Source: Litorilinea aerophila
GTDB taxonomy: Bacteria; Chloroflexota; Anaerolineae; Caldilineales; Caldilineaceae
Reading direction: 5' to 3'
Length of the DNA stretch: 64,000 nucleotides
Assembly: GCF_006569185.2 (NCBI RefSeq)
Contig: NZ_VIGC02000019.1
Span: forward strand, 1-64,000
The position numbers and the translations under genes are program-made. Shown here one piece after another: positions 16,530-24,766 of the stretch. The notes beneath the pieces were generated by a model. It was not told the origin of the DNA. It ran no database searches and saw only the letters and a list, made by a program, of their open reading frames with translations. Each line of letters opens with the position of its first letter. Position 1 is the stretch's first letter.

Positions 16530-18365
16530 TCACGACTGGGCCAGGACCATCTCAAAGCGGCGGAACTGGCTCATGTAGAGGTCGTAGTAGAACCCCTTCT
16601 GGGCCAGCAGCTCCTCATGGGTGCCCCGCTCGATGATGCGGTGGTCGTTGACCACCAATACCTGGTCCGCGTTGCGAATGGTGCTCAGCCGGTGGGCGAT
16701 GACGAAAGAGGTGCGCCCTTCCATCAGCCGCAGCAACGCCTCCTGGATGTGCATCTCGGTGCGGGTGTCGACGCTGCTGGTGGCCTCGTCCAGGATGAGG
16801 ATGCGGGGATCGGCCAGGATGGCCCGGGCGATGGCCAGGAGCTGGCGCTGCCCCTGGCTGAAGTTGTGCCCCTGCTCCGAAACGTGGGTGCGGTATCCCT
16901 CGGGCAGGAGGCGGATGAAGCGGTCGGCGTTGGCCAGTTTGGCCGCGGCGATCACCTCCTCGTCGGTGGCGTCCAGACGTCCGTAGCGGATGTTGTCCAT
17001 CACCGTGCCGGAGAAGAGGAAGGTGTCCTGCAGGACGATGCCCAGCTGTTCCCGCAGGGAGGCCTGTTGCACGGTGCGGATGTCGTGGCCGTCGATGTAG
17101 ATGGCCCCTTCGTCCACGTCGTAGAAGCGGCTGAGCAGGCTGATGATGGTGGTCTTGCCTGCGCCCGTGGGCCCCACCAGGGCGATGGTCTGGCCGGGCA
17201 GCGCCTCCAGGCTGACGTCGATGAGCACCGGTTTGCCCGGCTCGTAGGAGAAGGTGACGTGGTCGAACTTCACGTGCCCCTGGATGTTGCGCAGGGGCTT
17301 GGCGTCGGGCAGATCCTGCACGTCCGGCTGGGCGTCCAGCACTTCGAAGATGCGTTCGGCGCCGGCCAGGGCCGACTGCAGGGAGTTGTAGACCATGGCG
17401 ATGCCCCGCATGGGCCGGAAGAAGTTCATGATATAGACCACAAAAGTGGCCAGCACACCCACCTGGACGATGCCCCGCAGGGCCAACCAGCCGCCCAGCA
17501 GGGCTGTGGCCGCGATGGTGATGGTGCTCATGGTGGTGAACATGGGCCCCAGGGCCGCGGTGATGATGTCCGCCTTGATCCCCGCGGCCCGGTTGGCCGC
17601 GTTGGCCTCCCGGAACTTGGCGATGGCCGCTTCCTCCCGGGCAAAGGCTTTGACGGCCCGGATGCCTGCGATGTTCTCCTCCATGATGGCGTTGAGCCCA
17701 CCCAGATTGCGCTGGACGTTGCGGAAGGCCCGGCGGCTGTAGCGGGTGACCAGGGTGGTGATGTAGAGCATCAGGGGCAGCAACACCGACATGGCCAGGG
17801 CCAGGGGCCAGTTCAAGAGGAACATGGCGATCATGATGCCGCCCAGGGAGAGGATGTTGGTGGTGAAGTCGATCAGGCCGTTGGAGAGCACGCTGTTGAT
17901 GGCCTCGGTGTCGTTGGAGAGGCGGCTCATCAGGTCGCCCACCCGGTGGCGGTCATGGTAGGCCATGGACAGGGTCTGGATGTGGGAGAAGAGGTTGGCC
18001 CGGATGTCCGCCACCAGATGCTGGCCAATGCCCACCATCAGGAAGCCCTGGATCACCGCGGCCAGGCCCGCGCCCACGTAGACGGCCAGCATCAGCAGCA
18101 CCGTGCGGCCCAGCCCGGGCAGATCCCGGGGGATGACGTGTTGGTCGATGGCCCGCCCCAGGAGGATAGGGCCCGACAGGCTCATCAGGGTGCCGGCCAC
18201 CACCAGCGCCGCCACCAGCATCAGCCGGCCGGCGTAGGGGCGCAGGTAGTGGGCCAGGCGGGCCAGGGTGGAGCGGGTATCCTTGGCGCTTTCGCCGGTG
18301 AGCCGGCCGCCGCCGCCGATACCCAGGCGAATGGCGCCGGCCGGTCTGCCAGTGTTCTGGGTCAT
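16530..18365 (-). CDS. ABC exporter half-transporter with canonical catalytic site residues
   Basis: A 611-residue ABC-type exporter subunit: six transmembrane helices in residues about 35-330, then a nucleotide-binding domain. Walker A is GPTGAGKTT, the Q-loop is LQDTFLFSG, Walker B with the catalytic Glu is ILILDEATSSVD, and the H-loop is IVIAHRLST. The signature is FSQGQ rather than LSGGQ. The partner encoded just upstream has the opposite pattern (a normal signature but degenerate Walker B/H-loop), which is what a BmrCD/TM287-288-like heterodimer shows. The gene overlaps its partner by 4 nt (ATGA) and belongs to a MarR-led operon. Drug, lipid or peptide export is possible. Confidence 0.92.
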   Translation of the reverse strand: MTQNTGRPAGAIRLGIGGGGRLTGESAKDTRSTLARLAHYLRPYAGRLMLVAALVVAGTLMSLSGPILLGRAIDQHVIPRDLPGLGRTVLLMLAVYVGAGLAAVIQGFLMVGIGQHLVADIRANLFSHIQTLSMAYHDRHRVGDLMSRLSNDTEAINSVLSNGLIDFTTNILSLGGIMIAMFLLNWPLALAMSVLLPLMLYITTLVTRYSRRAFRNVQRNLGGLNAIMEENIAGIRAVKAFAREEAAIAKFREANAANRAAGIKADIITAALGPMFTTMSTITIAATALLGGWLALRGIVQVGVLATFVVYIMNFFRPMRGIAMVYNSLQSALAGAERIFEVLDAQPDVQDLPDAKPLRNIQGHVKFDHVTFSYEPGKPVLIDVSLEALPGQTIALVGPTGAGKTTIISLLSRFYDVDEGAIYIDGHDIRTVQQASLREQLGIVLQDTFLFSGTVMDNIRYGRLDATDEEVIAAAKLANADRFIRLLPEGYRTHVSEQGHNFSQGQRQLLAIARAILADPRILILDEATSSVDTRTEMHIQEALLRLMEGRTSFVIAHRLSTIRNADQVLVVNDHRIIERGTHEELLAQKGFYYDLYMSQFRRFEMVLAQS

Positions 18366-20254
18366 GGCTCCCTCCGGTCTGGGTGTGAAGTCTGGGAGGC
18401 GTCCAGGGGAAAGTGGGCCAGACTCTCCTCGCCAAACTGGGAACGGAAGATGTCGCGGTAGATGGGGCTGGTGGTCAGCAGCTCCCGGTGGGTGCCCTGA
18501 GCCACGATCTGGCCACCGTCCAGGATGAAGATCTGGTCCGCGTTCAGGACGCTGCTGATGCGTTGGGCCACGATAAAGGTAGTGCAGTGGCGCATGTAGG
18601 CGTCCAGCGCCTCCTGGATCTTGAACTCGGTGTCCATGTCCACGGCGCTGGTGGCGTCATCCAGGATCAGGATGCCGGGTGAGACCAGCAAGGCCCGGGC
18701 GATGGCGATGCGCTGTTTCTGCCCGCCGGAGAGGTTGGCCCCCCGGGCTTCCACCATGCTGTCGTAGCCCTGGGGCATGGCCATGATGAAATCGTGGGCC
18801 TGGGCCGCCTTGGCCGCCGCGATGACCTCCTCCATGGATGCGTCGGGCCGGCCGTAGGCGATGTTCTCCCGCACCGTGCCGCTGAAGAGCACCGTCTGTT
18901 GCATCACCATGCCGATGTGCCGGCGCAGGGAATGGGGCGACCACTGGCGCACGTCCACCTGATCCACGGCGATGGTCCCGTGGGTGGCTTCGTAGAAGCG
19001 GGGGATCAGGTTCACCAGGGTGCTCTTCCCCGAGCCGGTGGCGCCCAGCAGGGCGATGCGCTGGCCGGGCTTCACCTGGAAGCTGATCTGTGCCAGCACG
19101 TCCTTGTGGCCGTTGACGTTCCCGTTGGGGCCGCCGTTGACCGCCGCCGGCGTCCGCATGCCGGCCCCGTTGCCCTGGAAGGCCGGCGCCGGGGTCGTCT
19201 CCTCCGGCGGCGCGTAGGCCTCGTAGCGGAAGGAGACCTGGTCGAAGCGGACGGCGCCGTCCAGCGCCTCCGCGGTGTGGGGAGATTCCGCCACACGGAT
19301 GGCCGGCTCCATGTCCAGCACCTCCAGGATGCGGGTGGACGATGCCTCGGCCCGGGAGACCATGTTCAGCATGTTGCTCAGGAGCAGCAGGGGGGCCATG
19401 CCGATCATCAGGTAGTTGTTGAAGGCGATGAGCTCCCCCACCGACAGGCGGCCGCCGATGGTGTCCAGGCCGCCCCACCAGGCCACGGCCACGATGCCCA
19501 GGTTGGTGATGAGCCCCAGGGAGGGCATGGCCAGGGCCATGAGCCGGCCCACTTTGATGTTCTCCGCCATGTAGGCTTCGTTGCCCTGGCGGTAGCGCTC
19601 AATTTCGTAGGGCTCCCGCACGAAGGCCTTGACCACCTGCACGCCGGCCAGGTTCTCCTGGACGATGGTGTTCAGCGCGGCCAGTTTCTGCTGGACCACC
19701 ATGAAGAGGGGGGCGGCCACCCGCAGGATGGAGCGGATAACCACGGCGGCGACGGCCAGCATGATGAAGATGATGGTGGAGAGCTGCAGGTCGGTGACGG
19801 TCAGCATGATCACACTGCCGATGATCATGAGCAGCGCCCGCAACAAGAGGGAGAGGCCGGCGCTGAGAAACATGCGCACCACATCCACGTCGCTGGAGAT
19901 GCGGGTCATGAGCTGCCCCGTCTGCATCTGGTCCAGGTTGGCAAAGGAGAGGCGCTGGATGTGGGTGAAAAGTTCGTTGCGCAGGTCGTAGGCAATGCCC
20001 TGGGAGAGTTGCGCCCGGGAGACGCCCTGGCCCAGGGTGGCCAGGGCACCGACCAGGGCGGTCACCAGCATCACCAGGGACCCATTCCAGATGGCCTCCC
20101 AGTTGCCGCTCCGGATGCCCTGGTCCACCACATACTGGAGCATGCGCGGCACCACCAGCTCCATGGCCACCGGCAGGACGGTGGTCACCAGCCCCGCCAG
20201 GAGCACCCAGCGGTAGGGCCGCATGTAGCGGGTCATACGTCGTAGGGATCTCAT
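18362..20254 (-). CDS. ABC exporter half-transporter with degenerate ATPase site
   Basis: A 630-residue ABC exporter subunit with six N-terminal membrane helices and a C-terminal ATPase domain. Walker A is GATGSGKST and the signature is the canonical LSGGQ. Two catalytic residues are altered: Walker B reads ILILDDATSAVD (Asp in place of the catalytic Glu) and the H-loop reads FIVAQRISS (Gln in place of His). A stretch of about 50 extra residues rich in Gly/Asn/Pro precedes the core of the ATPase domain. Together with the 611-residue partner this makes one working and one degenerate ATP site. It overlaps marR by 4 nt and its partner by 4 nt. Confidence 0.92.
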   Translation of the reverse strand: MRSLRRMTRYMRPYRWVLLAGLVTTVLPVAMELVVPRMLQYVVDQGIRSGNWEAIWNGSLVMLVTALVGALATLGQGVSRAQLSQGIAYDLRNELFTHIQRLSFANLDQMQTGQLMTRISSDVDVVRMFLSAGLSLLLRALLMIIGSVIMLTVTDLQLSTIIFIMLAVAAVVIRSILRVAAPLFMVVQQKLAALNTIVQENLAGVQVVKAFVREPYEIERYRQGNEAYMAENIKVGRLMALAMPSLGLITNLGIVAVAWWGGLDTIGGRLSVGELIAFNNYLMIGMAPLLLLSNMLNMVSRAEASSTRILEVLDMEPAIRVAESPHTAEALDGAVRFDQVSFRYEAYAPPEETTPAPAFQGNGAGMRTPAAVNGGPNGNVNGHKDVLAQISFQVKPGQRIALLGATGSGKSTLVNLIPRFYEATHGTIAVDQVDVRQWSPHSLRRHIGMVMQQTVLFSGTVRENIAYGRPDASMEEVIAAAKAAQAHDFIMAMPQGYDSMVEARGANLSGGQKQRIAIARALLVSPGILILDDATSAVDMDTEFKIQEALDAYMRHCTTFIVAQRISSVLNADQIFILDGGQIVAQGTHRELLTTSPIYRDIFRSQFGEESLAHFPLDASQTSHPDRREP

Positions 20255-20697
20255 TCGAGTTCTTGAACCTCCATTAGTCTCATGATGTCGTCCAGCGCCT
20301 GGTTGATCATCTGCAGACGCTCCGGGGGGAGGGTGCCCAGCCGTCGTCGCAGCAGGGGAATGCCGCCCATGGGCGCCTTCTGCGCGATCTCCCGGCCCGC
20401 CGGCGTCAGCTCCACGATGACCACCCGGTTGTCCTCGGGCGAGCGGGTCCGGGTCACGTAGCCGTCCGCCTCCAACTGGGCAATGACCGTGGAGGCCACG
20501 CTGGCGCTGCGGTAGAGGTATTCCTGCACCTGGCCGACCGTGGCAGGGCCCGATTCCAGCAGGAAGCGCAGCACGGAGAACTCCCGGGGGCGCACGCCAT
20601 GTTCGGTCACCTGGCGGGCGTACTGGCGCAGATAGCGGTTGAGGATGAGAAATTTGTGGATGGCCTCACTGGCCAGCTCTTGCGGTGGTGTGTCCAC
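20251..20697 (-). CDS. MarR-family transcriptional regulator
   Basis: A 148-residue winged-helix regulator. The core reads LRFLLESGPATVGQVQEYLYRSASVASTVIAQLEADGYVTR for helix-turn-helix and recognition helix, then the wing SPEDNRVVIVELTPAG, flanked by dimerisation helices. MarR proteins usually repress their own operon and release on binding a small ligand. This gene leads an operon with two ABC exporter subunits (4-nt overlaps throughout), the usual layout for a drug- or metabolite-responsive exporter. The start is GTG at 20697 with AAAGGGGG 6 nt upstream. Its likely operator is 20738-20763. Confidence 0.92.
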   Translation of the reverse strand: MDTPPQELASEAIHKFLILNRYLRQYARQVTEHGVRPREFSVLRFLLESGPATVGQVQEYLYRSASVASTVIAQLEADGYVTRTRSPEDNRVVIVELTPAGREIAQKAPMGGIPLLRRRLGTLPPERLQMINQALDDIMRLMEVQELE

Positions 20698-20737
20698 AGG
20701 TTTCCCCCTTTGGACTTGCCGTCAGATAGTTTCTTGT

Positions 20738-20801
20738 AGAAAATTTCTGTATAGAAATTTTCTGTGCGGAAGTATAGATCCACAAGCCGGGTTGTTGTCA
20801 A
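20738..20801 (-). promoter_or_regulatory. marR-ABC promoter with 26-bp operator
   Basis: On the minus strand TTGACA (20796-20801) and TATACT (20771-20776) are 19 nt apart. Just downstream of the -10 lies a perfect 10-bp inverted repeat, AGAAAATTTC (20738-20747) and GAAATTTTCT (20754-20763), with a 6-nt spacer. Each arm is itself nearly palindromic. It would cover the transcription start, 41-66 nt before the marR start codon, as expected for MarR autorepression. Binding is inferred. Confidence 0.7.
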
Positions 20802-20916
20802 ATTGGTCAGAGCCTGCATGGCTGTGTCATCGCTGGCGGATGGATTATAATGGACTTGATGATTTGTCGTGGTTGAGATGGACAAGAGGGCAAGCCAGCC
20901 TGTGGGCAAGGCACGA

Positions 20917-23391
20917 ATGGACGAAAAACGCCAGGAGTTTGCAGCGCTCCTCCAGGAATGTGGCCAGCATTACCTGGATACCGCCGAGGGACGGGCCCAG
21001 GCCGAGGCCTATCGCCAGAGCCGCCAGGAGGCCCAGCGCCACTTCCAGGAAGTGCAACGCCTGGCCGAGCAAGGCCTGGACATCACCGAGGCCGTGCTGT
21101 TGAAGCTGCTTCCCCACCCCGACACCGCCGCCAATCGCTGGCGGGGGGCCTGGATCCACGGCACCCCGGCGGCGATGGGCGACGTGCGCAGCCGCTATGA
21201 GGCCGCAGGCTGGATCCAGCCGGAGGATTGGCCCCAGGTGGCTGCAGCCATCTATGAGCTGGTGCGCCGCTGTGTGGCAGAGCCCGCCGCCCTGGCCGAT
21301 GCCTGCCAGGCTTTCAGCGCCCTGCCCTACACCAAAGGCTTTCAGGCCGGCATGCTCTCGCCCATCCTCAACGCCCTGCGGCCGGATGCCTTCCTCCTCT
21401 GGAACAGCCGGGTCTGCCAGGTGCTCAACTACTTTACCGGCGCTTCTTTCACCGCGGCCTTGCTCGATTACCCCCAGGCCAACGCCGCCCTCCAGACGTT
21501 CATCGCCGCGCACCAGGAGTTGCTGGCCCAGGTCCATGGGCGGTCAGCCGAACCGGCCGACACCTTCGACCGCTTCTGCCACTGGCTGGTGACCATCCGC
21601 CGTTTTCCCCTGCGGGCCATCCGCTTCTGGCGTATCGCCGCGGGGGACGATTTCTGGCAGTGGCAGGAGTGGCGCGAGGGGCACTACGTGGCCGTGGGCT
21701 GGGACGAACTGGGCGATCTGGCCGGGATCGACCGTCGGGAATTTCAGCGGCGCCGGGATAGCCTGGTGGCCCAGTATCCCCAGTGGACCAAGCGCGGCGC
21801 GGATCAGGCCTGGCGCTTCGCCCGTCAGCTGGCGGAAGGCGACCGGGTGGTGGTCCACGTAGGCGGGGAGGTGGTGCTGGCCATTGGGACCGTGGCCGGC
21901 GCCTACTACTTCGTGCCCGATCTGCCCCTGGGCCATCGCCGGCCGGTGGAATGGCACGATCTCACCCCCCGGGCCATCCACCAGCCCCGCTGGCGGGACA
22001 CCCTGGGCGAGCTCACCGAAGCCGAGTTCCTGGCCATCCAGGAGGCGCCGGCCAGCCAGGTGGATGTGGCCGCCCTCTTTGACCGGGAGCCGCCGCTAGA
22101 ACCGCCCGCCACGCCCGAGTTCCTGCGCTTCTGCGCCCCCATGGTGGCAGCGCTTCAGGCGCGCGGTGGGCAGGGGCCGGCCCGGGAGGTCACCGAGGAG
22201 GTTCTGGACCGGATGGGGCTGCCGGCGGATGCCCTGGCTGGCGGCGGCGCCCGGGGGGGCAGCCGGGTCAAGAACCAGATCCACCGGGCCCGCCATACCC
22301 TGGTCCAGGCCGGGCTGCTCACTTCTCCCCAGCGGGGCCTCTGGCAGCTCACCCGCCAGGGCCAGGCGCTGACGCCCACGCCCCAGGCCATCCAGGCCAT
22401 CTACCAGGAGCTGATCTATCGCCGCCGGCGGGAGGAAACCCTGGAGAACGAATCCCCGGCCATTCGCCGGCTGACCGAATCGGCCGGGGCGTACGAAGTC
22501 ACGCCGGAGCCTGCCTCGACCCCTCCGGCAGTACCCAGGGAGGACGCCCGACCCCAGCCCGCCTTCTCCCTGGCCGATTGTGCCGCGGCCACGGGGTTGG
22601 AAGAGGAGACCCTGGACCGCTGGGTGGCCGCCATTGAGCGCAAGGGGCAGGCCATCCTCTACGGCCCACCGGGCACGGGCAAAACCTACACGGCCAGGAT
22701 GCTGGCCCGCCACCTGGTGGGCGGTGGGGATGGCTTCGTGGAGCTGGTTCAGTTTCACCCCGCCTACACCTACGAAGATTTTGTCCAGGGGATCCGCCCC
22801 CGGGCCACGCCCGCGGGGCTGGACTATGCCCTGGTACCCGGGCGCTTCCTGACCTTCTGCCGCCAGGCAGCCCACCGGCAGGGGCGCTGCGTGCTCATCA
22901 TCGATGAAATCAACCGGGCCCATCTGGCCCAGGTCTTCGGCGAACTCATGTACCTGCTGGAGTACCGCAACGAGGAGATCGCCCTGGCTGCGGGCAACAC
23001 CCGCTTCTGCATCCCGGCCAATGTGCGGATCATCGGCACCATGAACACAGCGGATCGCTCCATCGCCCTGGTGGACCATGCCCTCCGGCGGCGTTTTGCC
23101 TTCCTGCCCCTCTACCCGGATTATGACATGCTCCGCCGTTACCATGCTCGCATCCAGAGCGATTTCCCGGTGGAAGCCCTGGTGACTCTGCTCCAGCGGC
23201 TCAACCGGGAAATTCACGATCCCCACTTTGCCCTGGGGGTGACCTACTTCCTGCGCCCCAACCTGGCCGACGAGATCCGGGACATCTGGCAGCTGGAAGT
23301 CGAGCCGTACCTGGAAGAATATTTCTTCGATCGCCCCGACCGGGTGGACGAGTTCCGCTGGTCCCGTGTGCGTCGGGAACTGGGCCTATGA
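20917..23391 (+). CDS. mcrB: McrB-like AAA+ protein of a type IV restriction system, composite N-terminus
   Basis: The motor/recognition subunit of a modification-dependent restriction system (824 residues from ATG 20917; in-frame starts at 20869 and 20878 are also possible). The C-terminal motor has Walker A LYGPPGTGKT near 581, FHPAYTYEDFVQG, Walker B LIIDEINRAHLAQVFGEL near 658 and sensor GTMNTADRSIALVDHALRRRF near 707, all McrB-typical. Upstream lie three modules: an alpha-helical region (about 1-225), an EVE/PUA-like segment (about 233-350; YVAVGWDELGDL, GDRVVVHVGGEVVLAIGTV) and an Mrr_N-like winged helix (about 405-485). EVE-type domains read modified bases, so the target is probably modified foreign DNA. 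It overlaps mcrC by 4 nt. Confidence 0.85.
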   Translation: MDEKRQEFAALLQECGQHYLDTAEGRAQAEAYRQSRQEAQRHFQEVQRLAEQGLDITEAVLLKLLPHPDTAANRWRGAWIHGTPAAMGDVRSRYEAAGWIQPEDWPQVAAAIYELVRRCVAEPAALADACQAFSALPYTKGFQAGMLSPILNALRPDAFLLWNSRVCQVLNYFTGASFTAALLDYPQANAALQTFIAAHQELLAQVHGRSAEPADTFDRFCHWLVTIRRFPLRAIRFWRIAAGDDFWQWQEWREGHYVAVGWDELGDLAGIDRREFQRRRDSLVAQYPQWTKRGADQAWRFARQLAEGDRVVVHVGGEVVLAIGTVAGAYYFVPDLPLGHRRPVEWHDLTPRAIHQPRWRDTLGELTEAEFLAIQEAPASQVDVAALFDREPPLEPPATPEFLRFCAPMVAALQARGGQGPAREVTEEVLDRMGLPADALAGGGARGGSRVKNQIHRARHTLVQAGLLTSPQRGLWQLTRQGQALTPTPQAIQAIYQELIYRRRREETLENESPAIRRLTESAGAYEVTPEPASTPPAVPREDARPQPAFSLADCAAATGLEEETLDRWVAAIERKGQAILYGPPGTGKTYTARMLARHLVGGGDGFVELVQFHPAYTYEDFVQGIRPRATPAGLDYALVPGRFLTFCRQAAHRQGRCVLIIDEINRAHLAQVFGELMYLLEYRNEEIALAAGNTRFCIPANVRIIGTMNTADRSIALVDHALRRRFAFLPLYPDYDMLRRYHARIQSDFPVEALVTLLQRLNREIHDPHFALGVTYFLRPNLADEIRDIWQLEVEPYLEEYFFDRPDRVDEFRWSRVRRELGL

Positions 23392-24602
23392 GCGGGCATC
23401 CTCTCCAGGTGGTGACCCTGGTGGCCTACGAGCCCTGTCGGCTGCCGGCGGAGGCGCTGCCCGCCGAGGCGGTGGCCTGGCTCTGGCAACACCACAGCCA
23501 TCGGGTCCAGATCGAGCCTCCTTCGTTTAAGACCCAGGGCCAATGGCAACTCACCGCCCAGGGCTGGGCCGGCTACATTCCCCTCACGCCCAACCTGGCT
23601 CTGGCCCTGGTTCCCCGGTTGCCCATCCCCAACCTGTTTCGCCTGCTGGCCTACGCCTACGACCTGGCCGGCGTCTGCTCTCTGGATGGCTGCTTCCAGG
23701 CCGCGTCCCTCCCCGAATTTTACGGGCGGCTGGCGTGCCTGCTGGCCGAGGGGGTACTGGCGCGGCTGCGGCAGGGGATCCACCAGGCCTACCTGGTACG
23801 GGAGGGACGCCAGACCTTCCTGCGGGGTCAACTGCGCACCAAAGCCCTGGCGCAGCGGCCGTGGGAGGTGGGGGTGCCCTGTCGCTACCAGGAGTTCACG
23901 CCAGACGTGGCGGAAAACCAGATCCTGGCCTGGACCCTCCACACCATCCTGCGGGGTGGCTTCTGTCAGGGAGAGGAGCATGCCACCGTCCTCCGGGCCT
24001 TTCGGCGGCTGGCCGGCGGGGTGACCCTGCGCCCCTTCACCGCCGACGACTGTCGCGGGCGCGTCTACCATCGGCTGACCCAGGACTACCGCCCCCTTCA
24101 CGCCCTCTGCGCCTTTTTCCTGGCGCAGCAGGGCCCTGCCTATCAGGAGGGGGACTGGGAGATGGTGCCCTTTTTGGTGGATGTGGGCCAGCTTTTCGAG
24201 CGTTTCGTGGCGGCCTGGCTGCGCCAACACCTGGAGCCGTCGTTGCGGGTTGCCGTCCAGGAGCGATGCCCCATTGATCCGGCCGGGAACCGGTATTTTA
24301 CCCTGGACCTGGTGATCTACGACACTCGCTCCGGCCGTCCCCGGTGGATCCTGGATACCAAGTACAAGCCGGGGGCGGATGGCCCGGCGCCGGAGGACAT
24401 TGCCCAGGTCCTGGCCTATGCCCAGGCGAAGGGTGCCCGGGATGCGGCGCTGGTCTATCCCATGCCGCTGGCCCAGCCCCTGGACACGGTGATCAACGGC
24501 ATCCGGGTGCGCAGCCTTACTTTTGACTTGACCCAGGATCTAACCCAGGCTGGGGAAGATTTTCTGCGCGCCCTCCTCTCGCCGTGTTCACCCCATGTTT
24601 GA
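23388..24602 (+). CDS. mcrC: McrC-like nuclease subunit
   Basis: The nuclease partner of the McrB-like motor (404 residues). The N-terminal half is the adaptor that would dock on the AAA+ ring (GYIPLTPNLALALVPRLPI; FRLLAYAYDLAG). The C-terminal part is a PD-(D/E)xK nuclease: FVDVGQLFERFVAAWL-like helix, then YFTLDLVIYDTRSG with the Asp and RWILDTKYKPG with the second acidic residue and lysine, followed by DIAQVLAYAQAKGA. The start overlaps the mcrB stop (ATGA), so the two are translationally coupled. No methyltransferase is adjacent, consistent with type IV restriction. Confidence 0.88.
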   Translation: MSGHPLQVVTLVAYEPCRLPAEALPAEAVAWLWQHHSHRVQIEPPSFKTQGQWQLTAQGWAGYIPLTPNLALALVPRLPIPNLFRLLAYAYDLAGVCSLDGCFQAASLPEFYGRLACLLAEGVLARLRQGIHQAYLVREGRQTFLRGQLRTKALAQRPWEVGVPCRYQEFTPDVAENQILAWTLHTILRGGFCQGEEHATVLRAFRRLAGGVTLRPFTADDCRGRVYHRLTQDYRPLHALCAFFLAQQGPAYQEGDWEMVPFLVDVGQLFERFVAAWLRQHLEPSLRVAVQERCPIDPAGNRYFTLDLVIYDTRSGRPRWILDTKYKPGADGPAPEDIAQVLAYAQAKGARDAALVYPMPLAQPLDTVINGIRVRSLTFDLTQDLTQAGEDFLRALLSPCSPHV

Positions 24603-24639
24603 CATGTTTGACTCCCCTGTAAGAAGGGCATTTTTGAAC

Positions 24640-24720
24640 GCAAAGGCACAAAGGCGCAATGAAATGCAGGAGAGAGTAACCCGAATCAGCGTTCATCTGC
24701 GTGGGGCAGCGTCCTCATTT
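24640..24720. repeat. Degenerate dispersed-repeat fragments
   Basis: The gap after mcrC holds AACGCAAAGGCACAAAGGCG and GAATCAGCGTTCATCTGCGTGG. The second resembles GAATCTGCGTTCATCTGCGTCC at 48358-48379 in the mosaic repeat. It is probably a decayed piece of the same family. No gene or clear promoter is seen here. Confidence 0.45.
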
Positions 24721-24766
24721 GACCTTTGTGCAGTAGTGCCATGTTTTCTGCTAGAAGAGCGCAACC

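Noticed and set aside
16617-18461. 614-codon open frame antisense to the ABC exporter gene.
   Set aside because: It has biased His/Gly/Asp composition and no recognisable domain; the sense frame has all ABC motifs.
20778-20786. TTGTGGATC on the minus strand considered as an extra DnaA box.
   Set aside because: It has two or more mismatches to TTATCCACA-type sites and stands alone between a -35 and a -10 element.
20251-24602. The exporter operon plus McrBC region considered as one defence island.
   Set aside because: The two operons are divergent with separate promoters, and MarR-ABC exporters are ordinary resistance or efflux modules. No further defence gene is adjacent.
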